From contig NZ_FPAG01000007.1 of the NCBI RefSeq assembly GCF_900116365.1, positions 124,001 through 188,000 of the forward strand: DNA of 64,000 nt, given 5' to 3'. Each line of letters opens with the position of its first letter. The first letter of the stretch is position 1. Shown here in pieces: positions 36,528-45,340 of this stretch. Under the pieces are notes generated by a model. It was not told the origin of the DNA and ran no database searches. It worked only from the letters and a program-made list of their open reading frames with translations. This DNA comes from Zhouia amylolytica (lineage in GTDB: Bacteria > Bacteroidota > Bacteroidia > Flavobacteriales > Flavobacteriaceae). The translations under genes were made by a program, and so were the position numbers.

Positions 36528-38204
36528 CTAAAAACCTGCTGCAGCATCATCGCCTCGATGATCTGCTCCCGCTTCCAAACGTCCACTTTCAAGGCGTAAT
36601 ATTGCATCAACTTTTCCTATTATTTTAGAAGAAGTTTCATCAATCTCATAGCCTGATTTATAAAGCTTTCGTTTAAGGGAGCGGTTAAATTGTTTGGGTT
36701 CCATTTTTACGATGTCTGGTAACCACTGATGATGAAACCGTGCCGCATTTACTGCTTCCTGCATACTCATACCAAATTCATATACGTTTAGTATGGTTTG
36801 TAGGACAGAAGTGATGATAGTCGAACCGCCTGGAGTTCCAACAACCATAAATAACTCACCATTCTGTTCTACTATCGTCGGTGTCATACTACTTAACATC
36901 CGTTTTTCGGGTGCAATACTGTTGGCTGTTGCTCCTGTGAGTCCAAATTTGTTAGGAACTCCCGGCTTTGCACTAAAGTCATCCATCTCGTTGTTGAGAA
37001 AAAAACCTAGTTCATCGCAATATAATTTAGATCCATAAGCTCCATTAATGGTGGTGGTAACCGAAACAGCATTTCCATATTGATCAACAATAGAGTAGTG
37101 AGTAGTTTCATCACTTTCCACGATTGTGACATTTCCGTGACTAACCTGATGCGATGGTGTTGCTGCCTTAAACGAAAAGTCACGCATTCTATCTTCTAAG
37201 TATTCTGACGATAAAAGTTCTCGCAAGGGTACGGAAACAAAATCAGGATCTCCTAAATAATAATTTCGATCTGCATAAGCTCTTCGCTCAGCCTCCGTTA
37301 TTACCTGGATGGTTCTTTTGGAATTATGTCCATATCGGTCTAACGGATACCGTTCAATCATTTTCATAATTTGAGCTAAAGTTACACCGCCACTGCTGGG
37401 AGGTGCCATAGAAATAACCTTAAGGTCTTTGTAGTTGAATATGATAGGTTTACGCCATTTAGGAGTATAATCCTTTAGATCCTCCATCGTAACAAAACCT
37501 CCTTCTGATTGAATAAAATCAATCAGTTTACGAGCAGTTTCACCCGTGTAAAATTCTTGTGGCCCATGCTTTAAAATTCGACGAAGAGTTCGGGCTAGTG
37601 CATGGTATTTTATAGTGTCCCCTTCCTTATAAGCTCCGGAAAACAATGTATTTACTCCACTTAGCTCCACAATTTTATCCTGATATGTTTCAATCGTTTT
37701 TTCTTGTTTTCTGGTAACAACGACACCGCGTTCAGCTAAAGAAATAGCCGGTTGTATTATCGCTTCTATCGGGAGCTTACCAAACCTGCGGTGACTTTCA
37801 AAAATTCCGGCAATACTACCGGGAACTCCAGTTGAAGTAGCTCCATACCAGGACATATCCGGAATAACATTCCCTAAAGAGTCTAAATACATGTCTCTGT
37901 GGGCAAGTTTTGGAGCTTTTTCCCGATAATCCAGAGATCCAACTTCACCATTGTTCAAACGATATACCATAAAACCACCCCCACCAATGTTTCCGGCATA
38001 GGGATAAGCTACTGCTAAGGCCAGACCTGTTGCTGCCATAGCGTCAAAAGCATTTCCTCCTTTAGCAAGAATCTCTTTCCCAATTTCAGAAGCTTCCACA
38101 CGTGCAGAAACTACCATGGCTTTTTCTGTAACTAATCCGGAAGTTTTGACTGTTTTACAGCCTATGAACAGGCAAATTGCAAATAAGGAAAGTGTTATTC
38201 TCAT
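36528..38204 (-). CDS. ggt: Gamma-glutamyltransferase lipoprotein
   Basis: 558 residues with a lipoprotein signal (lipobox near C16: LFIG-C-KTVKTSG). The catalytic Thr is T368 in ETTHYSIVD, the new N terminus after self-cleavage into two subunits. Family blocks AATGLALAVAYPYAGNIGGGGFM, TPTIVEQNG and GTPGGSTIITSVLQTI are present. The enzyme cleaves glutathione and other gamma-glutamyl compounds in the periplasm. Lipid anchoring is less usual than a plain signal peptide. The acpH-like gene ends six bases upstream of its start (stop at 38211), so the two share a transcript. Confidence 0.93.
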   Translation of the reverse strand: MRITLSLFAICLFIGCKTVKTSGLVTEKAMVVSARVEASEIGKEILAKGGNAFDAMAATGLALAVAYPYAGNIGGGGFMVYRLNNGEVGSLDYREKAPKLAHRDMYLDSLGNVIPDMSWYGATSTGVPGSIAGIFESHRRFGKLPIEAIIQPAISLAERGVVVTRKQEKTIETYQDKIVELSGVNTLFSGAYKEGDTIKYHALARTLRRILKHGPQEFYTGETARKLIDFIQSEGGFVTMEDLKDYTPKWRKPIIFNYKDLKVISMAPPSSGGVTLAQIMKMIERYPLDRYGHNSKRTIQVITEAERRAYADRNYYLGDPDFVSVPLRELLSSEYLEDRMRDFSFKAATPSHQVSHGNVTIVESDETTHYSIVDQYGNAVSVTTTINGAYGSKLYCDELGFFLNNEMDDFSAKPGVPNKFGLTGATANSIAPEKRMLSSMTPTIVEQNGELFMVVGTPGGSTIITSVLQTILNVYEFGMSMQEAVNAARFHHQWLPDIVKMEPKQFNRSLKRKLYKSGYEIDETSSKIIGKVDAILRLESGRLEAGADHRGDDAAAGF

Positions 38205-38210
38205 AAATCG

Positions 38211-38816
38211 CTAGTTGAAATCGGTTTCTTTTTGAAGTGATTGAAGTTTATGTGCTGAATAAGTTCTGAGTTCCTCAAAAAAACTGTAGAACTCTTCTTG
38301 AAACTCTTCGTAATATTCTTCGAGTTCATTAACAGCGAAGTTCATCTTCGATCTATTATTTGTTCGCCTGTTCATTCCATTTAAAACCCGCGAAATACCT
38401 TCGATACTGGCATAATTCAACAACCAGTTATCACTGATCATATAAGGCATCATTTTCTTGGTGTTAAGAGGTAGAATATCGTAATGTTCTCGAAGCAAAT
38501 CATAAAAATCAGCTACAAACTCCGATAGAGGAATGTCGCTGTATCGATCCCAGTTTTTCGCTAAAAAATGATCGTAAAATATATCTACAATAACACTGCT
38601 GTAGTGATGGTAATTTTTATGAAGTTTTTTTGTGCTTAACCTTACAGTTGGATGAGCATCTGTAAAAGTATCAATCGCCCTGTGTAGTATAACTCCATTT
38701 TGAAATTGAACAGGATAGCTTAAATATTTTTTACCTCGAATACTGTCGGCTACAAAATTACCTATTTTAACAAGGGGCTCATCGCCAGAAAGATAAATGT
38801 GTGCTAAAAAATTCAT
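38211..38816 (-). CDS. Acyl carrier protein phosphodiesterase-like (DUF479)
   Basis: 201 residues matching the AcpH/DUF479 family: MNFLAHIYLSG and KIGNFVADSIRGKKY at the start, HRAIDTFTDAHP near 50 and IVDIFYDHFLAKNW near 77 carry the conserved His/Asp set of an HD-like metal site. AcpH of E. coli removes 4'-phosphopantetheine from ACP; the Bacteroidota members are assumed to be similar. Cytoplasmic. The gene starts at 38816 and is followed six bases after its stop by ggt. Confidence 0.85.
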   Translation of the reverse strand: MNFLAHIYLSGDEPLVKIGNFVADSIRGKKYLSYPVQFQNGVILHRAIDTFTDAHPTVRLSTKKLHKNYHHYSSVIVDIFYDHFLAKNWDRYSDIPLSEFVADFYDLLREHYDILPLNTKKMMPYMISDNWLLNYASIEGISRVLNGMNRRTNNRSKMNFAVNELEEYYEEFQEEFYSFFEELRTYSAHKLQSLQKETDFN

Positions 38817-38934
38817 TTTCTAAAAATACAAATTCACTTAGGCTTATCACCATTTTATTCATTTTTTAATGGACGAAAGCTGACTTTTGTATGAAATAAT
38901 TTGCAAATTTGTTCTTAAATCAAAATAAAACTAA

Positions 38935-40317
38935 ATGACCTTAATAAAATCTATTTCAGGAATACGCGGAACCATAGGAGGTAACATAGGAGACAACTTA
39001 ACACCAGTCGATGCAGTTAAATTTGCGGCAGCCTATGGAACCTGGCTAAAAAAAGAAGTAGGGAAAGATAAAGTAACAGTAGTAATTGGACGTGATGCCC
39101 GCCTTTCTGGCGAAATGATCCAAAATTTGGTAGCATCCACCTTAGTAGGGTTGGGAATAGATATTGTAGATTTAGGACTAAGTACTACTCCTACGGTCGA
39201 AGTTGCCGTTCCAATGGAAAAAGCAGACGGAGGAATTATTCTGACCGCAAGTCATAATCCAAAACAATGGAATGCTCTTAAACTTCTCAACAATAAAGGT
39301 GAGTTCCTTAGTGGAGCAGATGGAGCTAAAATATTACACCTTGCAGAAAATGATGACTTTGCATTTGCGGAGGTTGATGATCTTGGTGTGATTTCAAAAA
39401 ATGATGCTTATATAGACATTCATATTGATGAAGTGTTAAATCTTTCGTTAGTAGATGTAGAGAAAATTAAATCCGCCAAATTTAAGGTGGTTGTAGACGG
39501 GGTTAATTCCACTGGGGGTATAGCGATCCCAAAACTTTTAAAAGAACTAGGGGTAGAGGTGGTTGAACTCTATTGTAATCCTACAGGACATTTTCCACAT
39601 AACCCGGAACCTTTAAAAGAACATCTCACTGATATTTCGGACCTGGTGATAAAAGAAAAAGCTGATTTGGGTATCGTGGTAGATCCCGATGTTGATCGTT
39701 TAGCCTTTATCAGTAATAATGGGGAGATGTTTGGGGAAGAATATACTTTGGTAGCATGTGCTGATTATGTTTTAGGGAAAACGAAAGGGAATACAGTATC
39801 CAATCTAAGCTCATCCAGGGCCCTGAGAGATGTTACTGAAAAGCATGGGGGAACTTATGAGGCTTCAGCAGTTGGTGAAGTAAATGTTGTAACACTCATG
39901 AAAAAGAATGAAGCCATTATTGGTGGGGAAGGAAATGGGGGAATTATATACCCGGAAATTCACTACGGTAGAGATGCACTCGTAGGAGTAGCACTTTTTT
40001 TAACACATCTTGCTGAGTTAGGTATCTCAGTTAAAGAGCTCCGGGATAGTTATCCTTCTTATTATATGAGTAAAAAGAAAATTCAATTAACGCCTGAAAT
40101 TGATGTGGATGCTATTCTTAAAATGATGGAAGAAAAATATGCGACTGAAGATATTTCTACGGTCGATGGGGTTAAAATAGATTTTCCAGATAATTGGGTT
40201 CATTTACGAAAGTCGAATACAGAGCCTATCATTAGAATATACACCGAAGCAAAATCACAAGTAGAAGCAGATAATTTAGCAGATTCAATTATTGCCGAAA
40301 TTAAAGAGTTGGTATAA
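38935..40317 (+). CDS. glmM: Phosphoglucosamine mutase
   Basis: 460 residues. The phosphoserine loop is TASHNP with S106; DVDRLAF (metal-binding) and GGEGNGGII follow in order, and KSNTEPIIRIY is the phosphate-binding C-terminal loop. GlmM makes glucosamine-1-phosphate for peptidoglycan and lipopolysaccharide. It could in principle act on other hexose phosphates, as Bacteroidota carry more than one such enzyme. Divergent from the acpH-like gene. Confidence 0.88.
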   Translation: MTLIKSISGIRGTIGGNIGDNLTPVDAVKFAAAYGTWLKKEVGKDKVTVVIGRDARLSGEMIQNLVASTLVGLGIDIVDLGLSTTPTVEVAVPMEKADGGIILTASHNPKQWNALKLLNNKGEFLSGADGAKILHLAENDDFAFAEVDDLGVISKNDAYIDIHIDEVLNLSLVDVEKIKSAKFKVVVDGVNSTGGIAIPKLLKELGVEVVELYCNPTGHFPHNPEPLKEHLTDISDLVIKEKADLGIVVDPDVDRLAFISNNGEMFGEEYTLVACADYVLGKTKGNTVSNLSSSRALRDVTEKHGGTYEASAVGEVNVVTLMKKNEAIIGGEGNGGIIYPEIHYGRDALVGVALFLTHLAELGISVKELRDSYPSYYMSKKKIQLTPEIDVDAILKMMEEKYATEDISTVDGVKIDFPDNWVHLRKSNTEPIIRIYTEAKSQVEADNLADSIIAEIKELV

Positions 40318-40444
40318 TTGACATCCTAATTTAAATACAAAATATGTTTTGATTCGAAACTAATCGTAATTTTTATAGTTTCAATATTTTTCTTATTCAT
40401 CTCTATTTGTATCTTAGCACTACTAAATTTAGAAACTTGAGAAA

Positions 40445-41224
40445 ATGAAAAACATATTTTGTATTATTTTGTTCTTATCGGTATTAGCAGTTCCTGCGCA
40501 AAATAAACCTGATACTTTAAAAGTGATGACGTTTAATATTTTGCACGGAGCTACCACCAAAGGTGATTTCAATCTGGAGGCAATTGCGGGGGTTATTAAC
40601 AAATACAATCCTGATCTGGTTGCCATGCAGGAAGTCGATTTCAAAACCAAAAGAGCAAAAAAATACAACTTACCACTAGAATTAGGATATAGGACTCAGA
40701 TGATGCCCCTTTATGCAAGAGCGATGTATTATGATGGAGGAGAATATGGTGAAGCTGTATTATCAAAATACAGTCTGACATACACGGAGAATATTGCATT
40801 ACCACATCAAAAAACATCAGAACCTCGAGCAGCCCAGGTAGCCAGATTTGAAACCAGGCAAGGAAATACCATTCAGTTTGTAGCTACACACCTGGATCAT
40901 TTGAGGAATGAGACGGATCGTTTAATGCAGGCTGATGCATTAGTAAAAGAGTTTAAAAACGAAACATATCCTACGATTTTAATAGGAGATCTGAATGCGC
41001 AGCCCGATAGTGAAACAATGAAAAAGCTATATCAGGTGTTTCATAAACCGGATATGGAAGAGGCATATAAACCAACTTATCCATCAACAGGACCTAAGAT
41101 ATGCATAGACCATATCATGTTTAATCAACCTGAAAAGTGGTCTGTTTTAAACTATGAGATTATTTGTGATGATTATGTAACGGATCACTGTATTGTGGTG
41201 GCGACCTTGATATATAAACCCTAA
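40445..41224 (+). CDS. Secreted endonuclease/exonuclease/phosphatase-family protein
   Basis: 259 residues with a signal peptide (cleavage after PAQN, near residue 20). EEP-fold motifs are MTFNILHG near the start, MQEVD (metal-binding Glu), ATHLDH (catalytic His), GDLNAQPDS and the C-terminal DHIMF and DHCIV His residues. It could cleave phosphodiesters of lipids, nucleic acid or sugar phosphates in the periplasm or outside. Its stop overlaps the convergent acyltransferase gene by four bases. Confidence 0.87.
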   Translation: MKNIFCIILFLSVLAVPAQNKPDTLKVMTFNILHGATTKGDFNLEAIAGVINKYNPDLVAMQEVDFKTKRAKKYNLPLELGYRTQMMPLYARAMYYDGGEYGEAVLSKYSLTYTENIALPHQKTSEPRAAQVARFETRQGNTIQFVATHLDHLRNETDRLMQADALVKEFKNETYPTILIGDLNAQPDSETMKKLYQVFHKPDMEEAYKPTYPSTGPKICIDHIMFNQPEKWSVLNYEIICDDYVTDHCIVVATLIYKP

Positions 41225-42108
41225 TTAATTTTAGGACCTTTGTCTTTATGCTTGAATCTTTTGTGAGTCCACAAATAGTATTCAGGCTTTTTCTTTATTT
41301 GGGCCTCCAATAACTCAGTAAAACGATCTGTGATTTCATAATCAGGAAGGTCTTTGGGTTCTTCTGAAATTACACTGAACGAAGTTTCGTAATACCCGCG
41401 TTTTATTTTTTGGATGTCTAAGAATAATACCGGGCAATTAAGACCTTTGGCAATTTTTTCAGCGCCTACAAATACAGGCACCTCAATCCCGAAAAACTCA
41501 CGCCAATATTTGGCTCTGCTTGGCATAGGAGATTGGTCAATAGCTAAACCATAAAGCGCAAGCTCACCTTCTCTGTACTTTTGTAAAATCGTCTTGGTGG
41601 TATCGTACCTGGATATTAAAAAAGCCCCATGACGCGTTCTTATTTTTTTTACCAGGCGATCGAAATACTTATTATTAATAGGTTGATAAACAGCATAACC
41701 ATTGTGCCTAATCTGGTAACCTAAAGACATTAACCATTCATAGCTGGCATAATGTCCACATAACAAAACAACACTTTTATTTTGATTTTCATAGGCTTTA
41801 AGGACTTCGATATTCTTAAACTTAAACCTTTTTTGCATTTCCTCCTTTGAAATGCTCAGAGATTTAATCATCTCCAGAAATAAATCACATAAATGATGGT
41901 AAAACTTTTTTTCAATGATTCGTATCTCAGTTTCATTCTTATCAGGAAAGGCCAGCTTCAGATTCCCTCGAACTACTTTTTTACGGTAACCAATAAGTCG
42001 GTAAACAATAAAGTAAACAAAGTCAGAAACTTTATAAAAAATGGGGAATGGAAGCTTGGAGGTAAACCAAAGCATCGGATATATAAGAAGGTATACAAGT
42101 AACTGCAT
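41221..42108 (-). CDS. Lipid A biosynthesis acyltransferase-like protein (LpxL/HtrB family)
   Basis: 295 residues. One N-terminal hydrophobic segment (3-20) and the family's H(x)4D/E motif as HYASYE near residue 118 (CGHYASYEW). SMPSRAKYWREFFG and EYYLWTHKRFK near the end are typical. The enzyme adds a secondary acyl chain to lipid A at the inner face of the cytoplasmic membrane, or acts on another lipid acceptor. Single gene, convergent with the phosphatase gene. Confidence 0.85.
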   Translation of the reverse strand: MQLLVYLLIYPMLWFTSKLPFPIFYKVSDFVYFIVYRLIGYRKKVVRGNLKLAFPDKNETEIRIIEKKFYHHLCDLFLEMIKSLSISKEEMQKRFKFKNIEVLKAYENQNKSVVLLCGHYASYEWLMSLGYQIRHNGYAVYQPINNKYFDRLVKKIRTRHGAFLISRYDTTKTILQKYREGELALYGLAIDQSPMPSRAKYWREFFGIEVPVFVGAEKIAKGLNCPVLFLDIQKIKRGYYETSFSVISEEPKDLPDYEITDRFTELLEAQIKKKPEYYLWTHKRFKHKDKGPKIN

Positions 42109-42138
42109 GAATAGATTCTTTGCTTCGGCAAATATAAC

Positions 42139-42146
42139 TATATTTG
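42139..42146 (+). promoter_or_regulatory. -7 element of the rhomboid gene promoter
   Basis: TATATTTG matches TAnnTTTG, 22 bases before the start codon. A TTTG at 42119-42122 is 16 bases upstream, shorter than usual spacing. Confidence 0.45.
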
Positions 42147-42168
42147 ACTCTAAACATTTATATTTAAT

Positions 42169-42816
42169 ATGAATTTACAACTAGTTACTATTGCAATTAT
42201 AGCCGCCAATGTCATTATTTCTATGAAAGGATTTAATGATTTTTCTTTTTTTGAACGGTACAAATTTCACGTTGGGAGTATTCGACGAGGAGAGCAAATT
42301 CGAATGCTTACTTCGGGTTTTTTACATGTAGATTGGTCTCACTTGTTTTTCAACATGTTTACCCTATACTTTTTTGCGCCGGTGGTTATCATGTATTTTG
42401 GAACGGTAAAATTTTTATTGATATATCTTATTAGTTTATTCGCTGGTAATTTACTTGCCCTGTTTTTTCATAAGGATGAGTACCATTATAGCGCAGTAGG
42501 TGCAAGTGGTGCTGTTACAGGTGTTTTGTACGCAGCAATATTGCTACAACCGGATATGAGATTAGCACTAATGTTTATCCCTATACCTATTCCTGCCTAT
42601 ATTTTTGGAATCTTATATCTTCTTTATTCGATATATGGAATGCGTAATAGGGTAGGGAATATTGGCCATACTGCCCATTTTGGTGGTGCTGTCGGTGGCT
42701 ATGCCGCTACCTTAATTTTCAGCCCTCGATTATTAGAAACTGATACCTTGATGGTTGCGTTATTAGCTGCGCCAATTGTAGTACTTTTTATACTTGAAAA
42801 AGCGAAAAAGAATTAG
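42169..42816 (+). CDS. Rhomboid-family intramembrane serine protease
   Basis: 215 residues with six or seven membrane helices. The catalytic pair is S113 in GASGAV and H170 in TAHFGG, with the membrane loop HVDWSHLFFNMF (His/Asn oxyanion set) at about 62-73. It cleaves other membrane proteins within the bilayer; substrate not predictable. The SIMPL gene follows 44 bases later, perhaps in the same unit. Confidence 0.92.
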   Translation: MNLQLVTIAIIAANVIISMKGFNDFSFFERYKFHVGSIRRGEQIRMLTSGFLHVDWSHLFFNMFTLYFFAPVVIMYFGTVKFLLIYLISLFAGNLLALFFHKDEYHYSAVGASGAVTGVLYAAILLQPDMRLALMFIPIPIPAYIFGILYLLYSIYGMRNRVGNIGHTAHFGGAVGGYAATLIFSPRLLETDTLMVALLAAPIVVLFILEKAKKN

Positions 42817-42859
42817 TTTGGCACGAGTGTTGTTTAAGGTATTGATAAATTATCAAACT

Positions 42860-43549
42860 ATGAAAAAAGCAATATTAATTTTAGTAGCAATGACTACAGT
42901 AGGTTTACAGGCCCAAAACAACAAACAGATAAATCCATCAGTTTCAGTAACCGGTGAAGGTCTGGTGAAAGTGGTGCCAGATCAGGTGCTCATAAATGTA
43001 AGGGTTGAACATGAAGGGAATTCAGCTTCTGAAGTAAAACAGAAAAACGATGAGTCTATTAGTCAGGTGTTCTCTTTTCTGAAAAAGATGAAAATTGACA
43101 AAAAAGATGTCAGAACAGAATACCTGAACCTTAGAAAGAACTATAACTATCAAACTAAGGAGTACAGATATGTAGCGAACCAGTCAGTGTCGATCCTTTT
43201 GAGAGACCTTAATAAGTATGAGGAATTGTCTCAGGGATTGGTAAGTTCGGGTATCAATAGAATCGATGGCGTTCAGTTTAAATCTTCAAAAATGGAGGAA
43301 TACATGTCTGAAGCCAGGATTAAAGCAATTTTAAATGCCAAACAAAAAGCCGGGGAGTATGCTGGAGCAATTGACCAGGAAATAGGTAAAGCAATACATA
43401 TAAGCGAAACAACAGCTTCGGTTCCTCCGAGACCGATGTTCAAAATGATGGCAGCAGATACTATTGAATCAGGTGGTGCAGAGCAAACTATTGCTACTGG
43501 AGAATTAGAAATTAAGGTAACAGTGAATGTCGCTTTTGAATTGAACTAA
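42860..43549 (+). CDS. SIMPL domain-containing secreted protein
   Basis: 229 residues from the ATG at 42860 (MKKAILILVAMTTVGLQAQN); the longer open frame adds 22 residues ahead of a good signal peptide and is rejected. SIMPL domain (DUF541) from about 28 to 228: VTGEGLVKVVPDQVLINVRVEH, LRKNYNYQTKEYRYVANQSV and IRIDGVQFK-like strands. Members of the family are periplasmic and act in stress or signalling; the reaction is unknown. It lies downstream of the rhomboid gene and ends in a hairpin. Confidence 0.87.
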   Translation: MKKAILILVAMTTVGLQAQNNKQINPSVSVTGEGLVKVVPDQVLINVRVEHEGNSASEVKQKNDESISQVFSFLKKMKIDKKDVRTEYLNLRKNYNYQTKEYRYVANQSVSILLRDLNKYEELSQGLVSSGINRIDGVQFKSSKMEEYMSEARIKAILNAKQKAGEYAGAIDQEIGKAIHISETTASVPPRPMFKMMAADTIESGGAEQTIATGELEIKVTVNVAFELN

Positions 43550-43569
43550 ATAAACTTTTATATGAATTA

Positions 43570-43599
43570 AAAGCTCAGCCAGTTGGTTGGGCTTTTTTT
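43570..43599 (+). terminator. Hairpin terminator after the SIMPL gene
   Basis: AAGCTCAGCC pairs with GGTTGGGCTT with two wobble pairs, then a run of T. Confidence 0.75.
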
Positions 43600-43734
43600 T
43601 GTTTAAATGATTCGGTGTGGTAAGGATTGAACTATTTAAGTTTCGCGGCGTGTAAACAATTTATTTTTACGCTTGTCCAAAGGTGCCTAAGGGATAATTA
43701 AAGACTACTCAAAAAGGCTCTAGGCCCGGTGCAA

Positions 43735-43778
43735 AGGCATAGATAAGGCATAGATAAGGTATATATAAAGTATGGATA
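43735..43778. repeat. Four 11-bp tandem repeats in the gap before tRNA-Tyr
   Basis: AGGCATAGATA occurs twice in direct succession (43735-43756), followed by the variants AGGTATATATA (43757-43767) and AAGTATGGATA (43768-43778). The surrounding 43600-43797 holds no gene; a GC-richer patch at about 43640-43735 is unexplained. Confidence 0.55.
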
Positions 43779-43798
43779 CAATAAGGTTAGAAATATAA

Positions 43799-43826
43799 AA
43801 AGCGACTAAATAAATCTAGTCGCTTT
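43799..43826 (-). terminator. Hairpin terminator after tRNA-Tyr
   Basis: AAAGCGACTA (43799-43808) pairs with TAGTCGCTTT (43817-43826), loop AATAAATC. On the minus strand it follows the tRNA by 15 bases and leads into a T-rich run. Confidence 0.8.
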
Positions 43827-43841
43827 CTTTTCTTATGGTTG

Positions 43842-43924
43842 TGGGGAGAGCAGGATTCGAACCTGCGAAGGTAAAAACCAACAGATTTACAGTCTGTCCT
43901 CGTTGGCCGCTTGAGTATCTCCCC
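43842..43924 (-). tRNA. tRNA-Tyr (GTA)
   Basis: Class II tRNA on the minus strand. Acceptor GGGGAGA (from 43924) pairs with TCTCCCC ending near 43843, discriminator A at 43842. The anticodon loop CTGTAAA has anticodon GTA (positions 43888-43890). The long variable arm and the T loop GTTCGAATC are clear. No encoded CCA. A matching promoter lies upstream and a hairpin downstream, so it is transcribed alone. Confidence 0.95.
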
Positions 43925-43964
43925 AGCCTTTGCTGTCACTACCGTATCGGTGGTTAAGCGGTTG

Positions 43965-43994
43965 CAAATATACTACAGTTTTTAGTCTGTGCAA
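43965..43994 (-). promoter_or_regulatory. Bacteroidota-type promoter of tRNA-Tyr
   Basis: On the minus strand TTG (43992-43994), 19 bases, then TATATTTG (43965-43972) match the consensus exactly in both boxes and spacing. The tRNA begins about 40 bases downstream. Confidence 0.75.
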
Positions 43995-44053
43995 GTAAAA
44001 AATAATATAATTTTAAATGTTTTTCATAAGCCGTTGAAATAGTGAAAAATAAA

Positions 44054-44077
44054 AAAGCCACTCATTTGAGCGGCTTT
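44054..44077 (-). terminator. Hairpin terminator after the TlpA-like gene
   Basis: AAAGCC (44054-44059) with GGCTTT (44072-44077), plus CTC/GAG inside, loop ATTT. The minus-strand side ends in a T run. Confidence 0.75.
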
Positions 44078-44104
44078 AGTAAATATCTTAAATATTAATT
44101 GAGC

Positions 44105-45214
44105 TTAGTCTAAAATCTCAGCAACTTTAGCTCTCAATTCTTCACCTCTTAGGTTTTTGGCAATAATTTTACCATCCGCATCAATAAGATACGTAGCCGG
44201 GATAGCTCTGATATTGTATAATTGAGCTACTGGATCTTGCCAGAATTTTAAGTGAGAAACATGGTTCCAGGTAAGACCGTCGTCTTCAATAGCCTTTTTC
44301 CAATCTTCTTCTTTTCTGTCTAGAGAAACACCAACAATGTTAAGGCCTTTATCGTGATAGTCATTATATAGGGCTACAACATTTGGATTTTCTGCTCTAC
44401 AAGGCTTACACCATGCAGCCCAGAAATCTATTAAGGTAACTTTCCCTTTTGCTTGACTAAGAGTTAAAGAGTCTCCCTCTACAGTAGGAGCAGTAAAATC
44501 CGGAGCTACAGCACCAACACTTAACTTGTTAAGTTCAGTTAACTTCTCTTTAATGTTCTGTCCTTGTTCCATTTGCTTTAAATTATCAGCAAAGGCTTCA
44601 AAAATAGGAGCTAAAACATCAGGTCCCTGAGCACCAGAGTTAAGAACTCTCTCCATGATCAGTAAAGAAATAAACGAGTTCGGATTTTCTTTTAAGAAGT
44701 TTAATTCATAGTCCTTATTCTCTTCTTGAATCTCCATATAAGCTTCTTGAATGGCTTTCATTGAAGTTGTGTCGTTTTCTTGCCTCGCAGTGTTGAATTC
44801 TTCTCTTAAAGCACTAATTTTTTTACCCATTTGCTTAGTGCCTTGCAAGTATTTATAGAAATCTTCATTAGATGGAGTTCCCGATATAACAGATGCATTT
44901 AAGCTATCTTTGTAGGCAGTAATATTGATAACACCTTCTTCAGCTACAAAAGGAACAACTCCTTGTACACCTTCTATTCTTATCAAGTGCATCGTAGGAT
45001 CTTCTGCTTTACCAGAGAACTTTATTTCTCCTTCGGTAACTTGTACAGTGTCAATCACCTGAGGTGGGGTGTTTCCCGATGGCTTTTGTAGATAAACATT
45101 AGTACCATCTTCCACGCTTCCTGCATCTACTATAACCTTAAAAGTGTTTTTTTCTACTCCGTTACTACATGCTGTTATAGCAACAGCAAGTATTAATAAT
45201 CCCAATTTTTTCAT
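44105..45214 (-). CDS. TlpA-type thioredoxin with N-terminal DUF4369 domain
   Basis: 369 residues with a lipoprotein signal (AITA-C16). Residues 22-115 are a DUF4369-like beta domain; 120-225 mostly helical; the thioredoxin domain (about 230-369) has the active site W268-C269-K-P-C272 and the cis-Pro in AIPATYLI near 341. Such TlpA/ResA-like proteins reduce disulfides of envelope proteins, for example in cytochrome c maturation, and are often found with DUF4369 in Bacteroidota. No Ccm genes are adjacent. It is likely lipid-anchored facing the periplasm. Confidence 0.92.
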   Translation of the reverse strand: MKKLGLLILAVAITACSNGVEKNTFKVIVDAGSVEDGTNVYLQKPSGNTPPQVIDTVQVTEGEIKFSGKAEDPTMHLIRIEGVQGVVPFVAEEGVINITAYKDSLNASVISGTPSNEDFYKYLQGTKQMGKKISALREEFNTARQENDTTSMKAIQEAYMEIQEENKDYELNFLKENPNSFISLLIMERVLNSGAQGPDVLAPIFEAFADNLKQMEQGQNIKEKLTELNKLSVGAVAPDFTAPTVEGDSLTLSQAKGKVTLIDFWAAWCKPCRAENPNVVALYNDYHDKGLNIVGVSLDRKEEDWKKAIEDDGLTWNHVSHLKFWQDPVAQLYNIRAIPATYLIDADGKIIAKNLRGEELRAKVAEILD

Positions 45215-45292
45215 TAAATCTTATTTTTTCGCTTTGTGCAAAGTTAAACTTTAAAGTATATTATAAAAGTTTATTTAAAAACCATTAACAAA

Positions 45293-45322
45293 AAAAGCCT
45301 TCTTTATAAACAGAAGGCTTTT
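45293..45322 (-). terminator. Hairpin terminator after the beta-barrel gene
   Basis: AAAAGCCTTCT (45293-45303) pairs with AGAAGGCTTTT (45312-45322); minus-strand T run beyond. Confidence 0.88.
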
Positions 45323-45340
45323 AATATGTTAAAAATATGT

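Noticed and set aside
43842-43924. tRNA-Tyr as a possible integration site for a mobile element
   Set aside because: No integrase, no direct repeat of the tRNA 3' end and no foreign gene content on either side.
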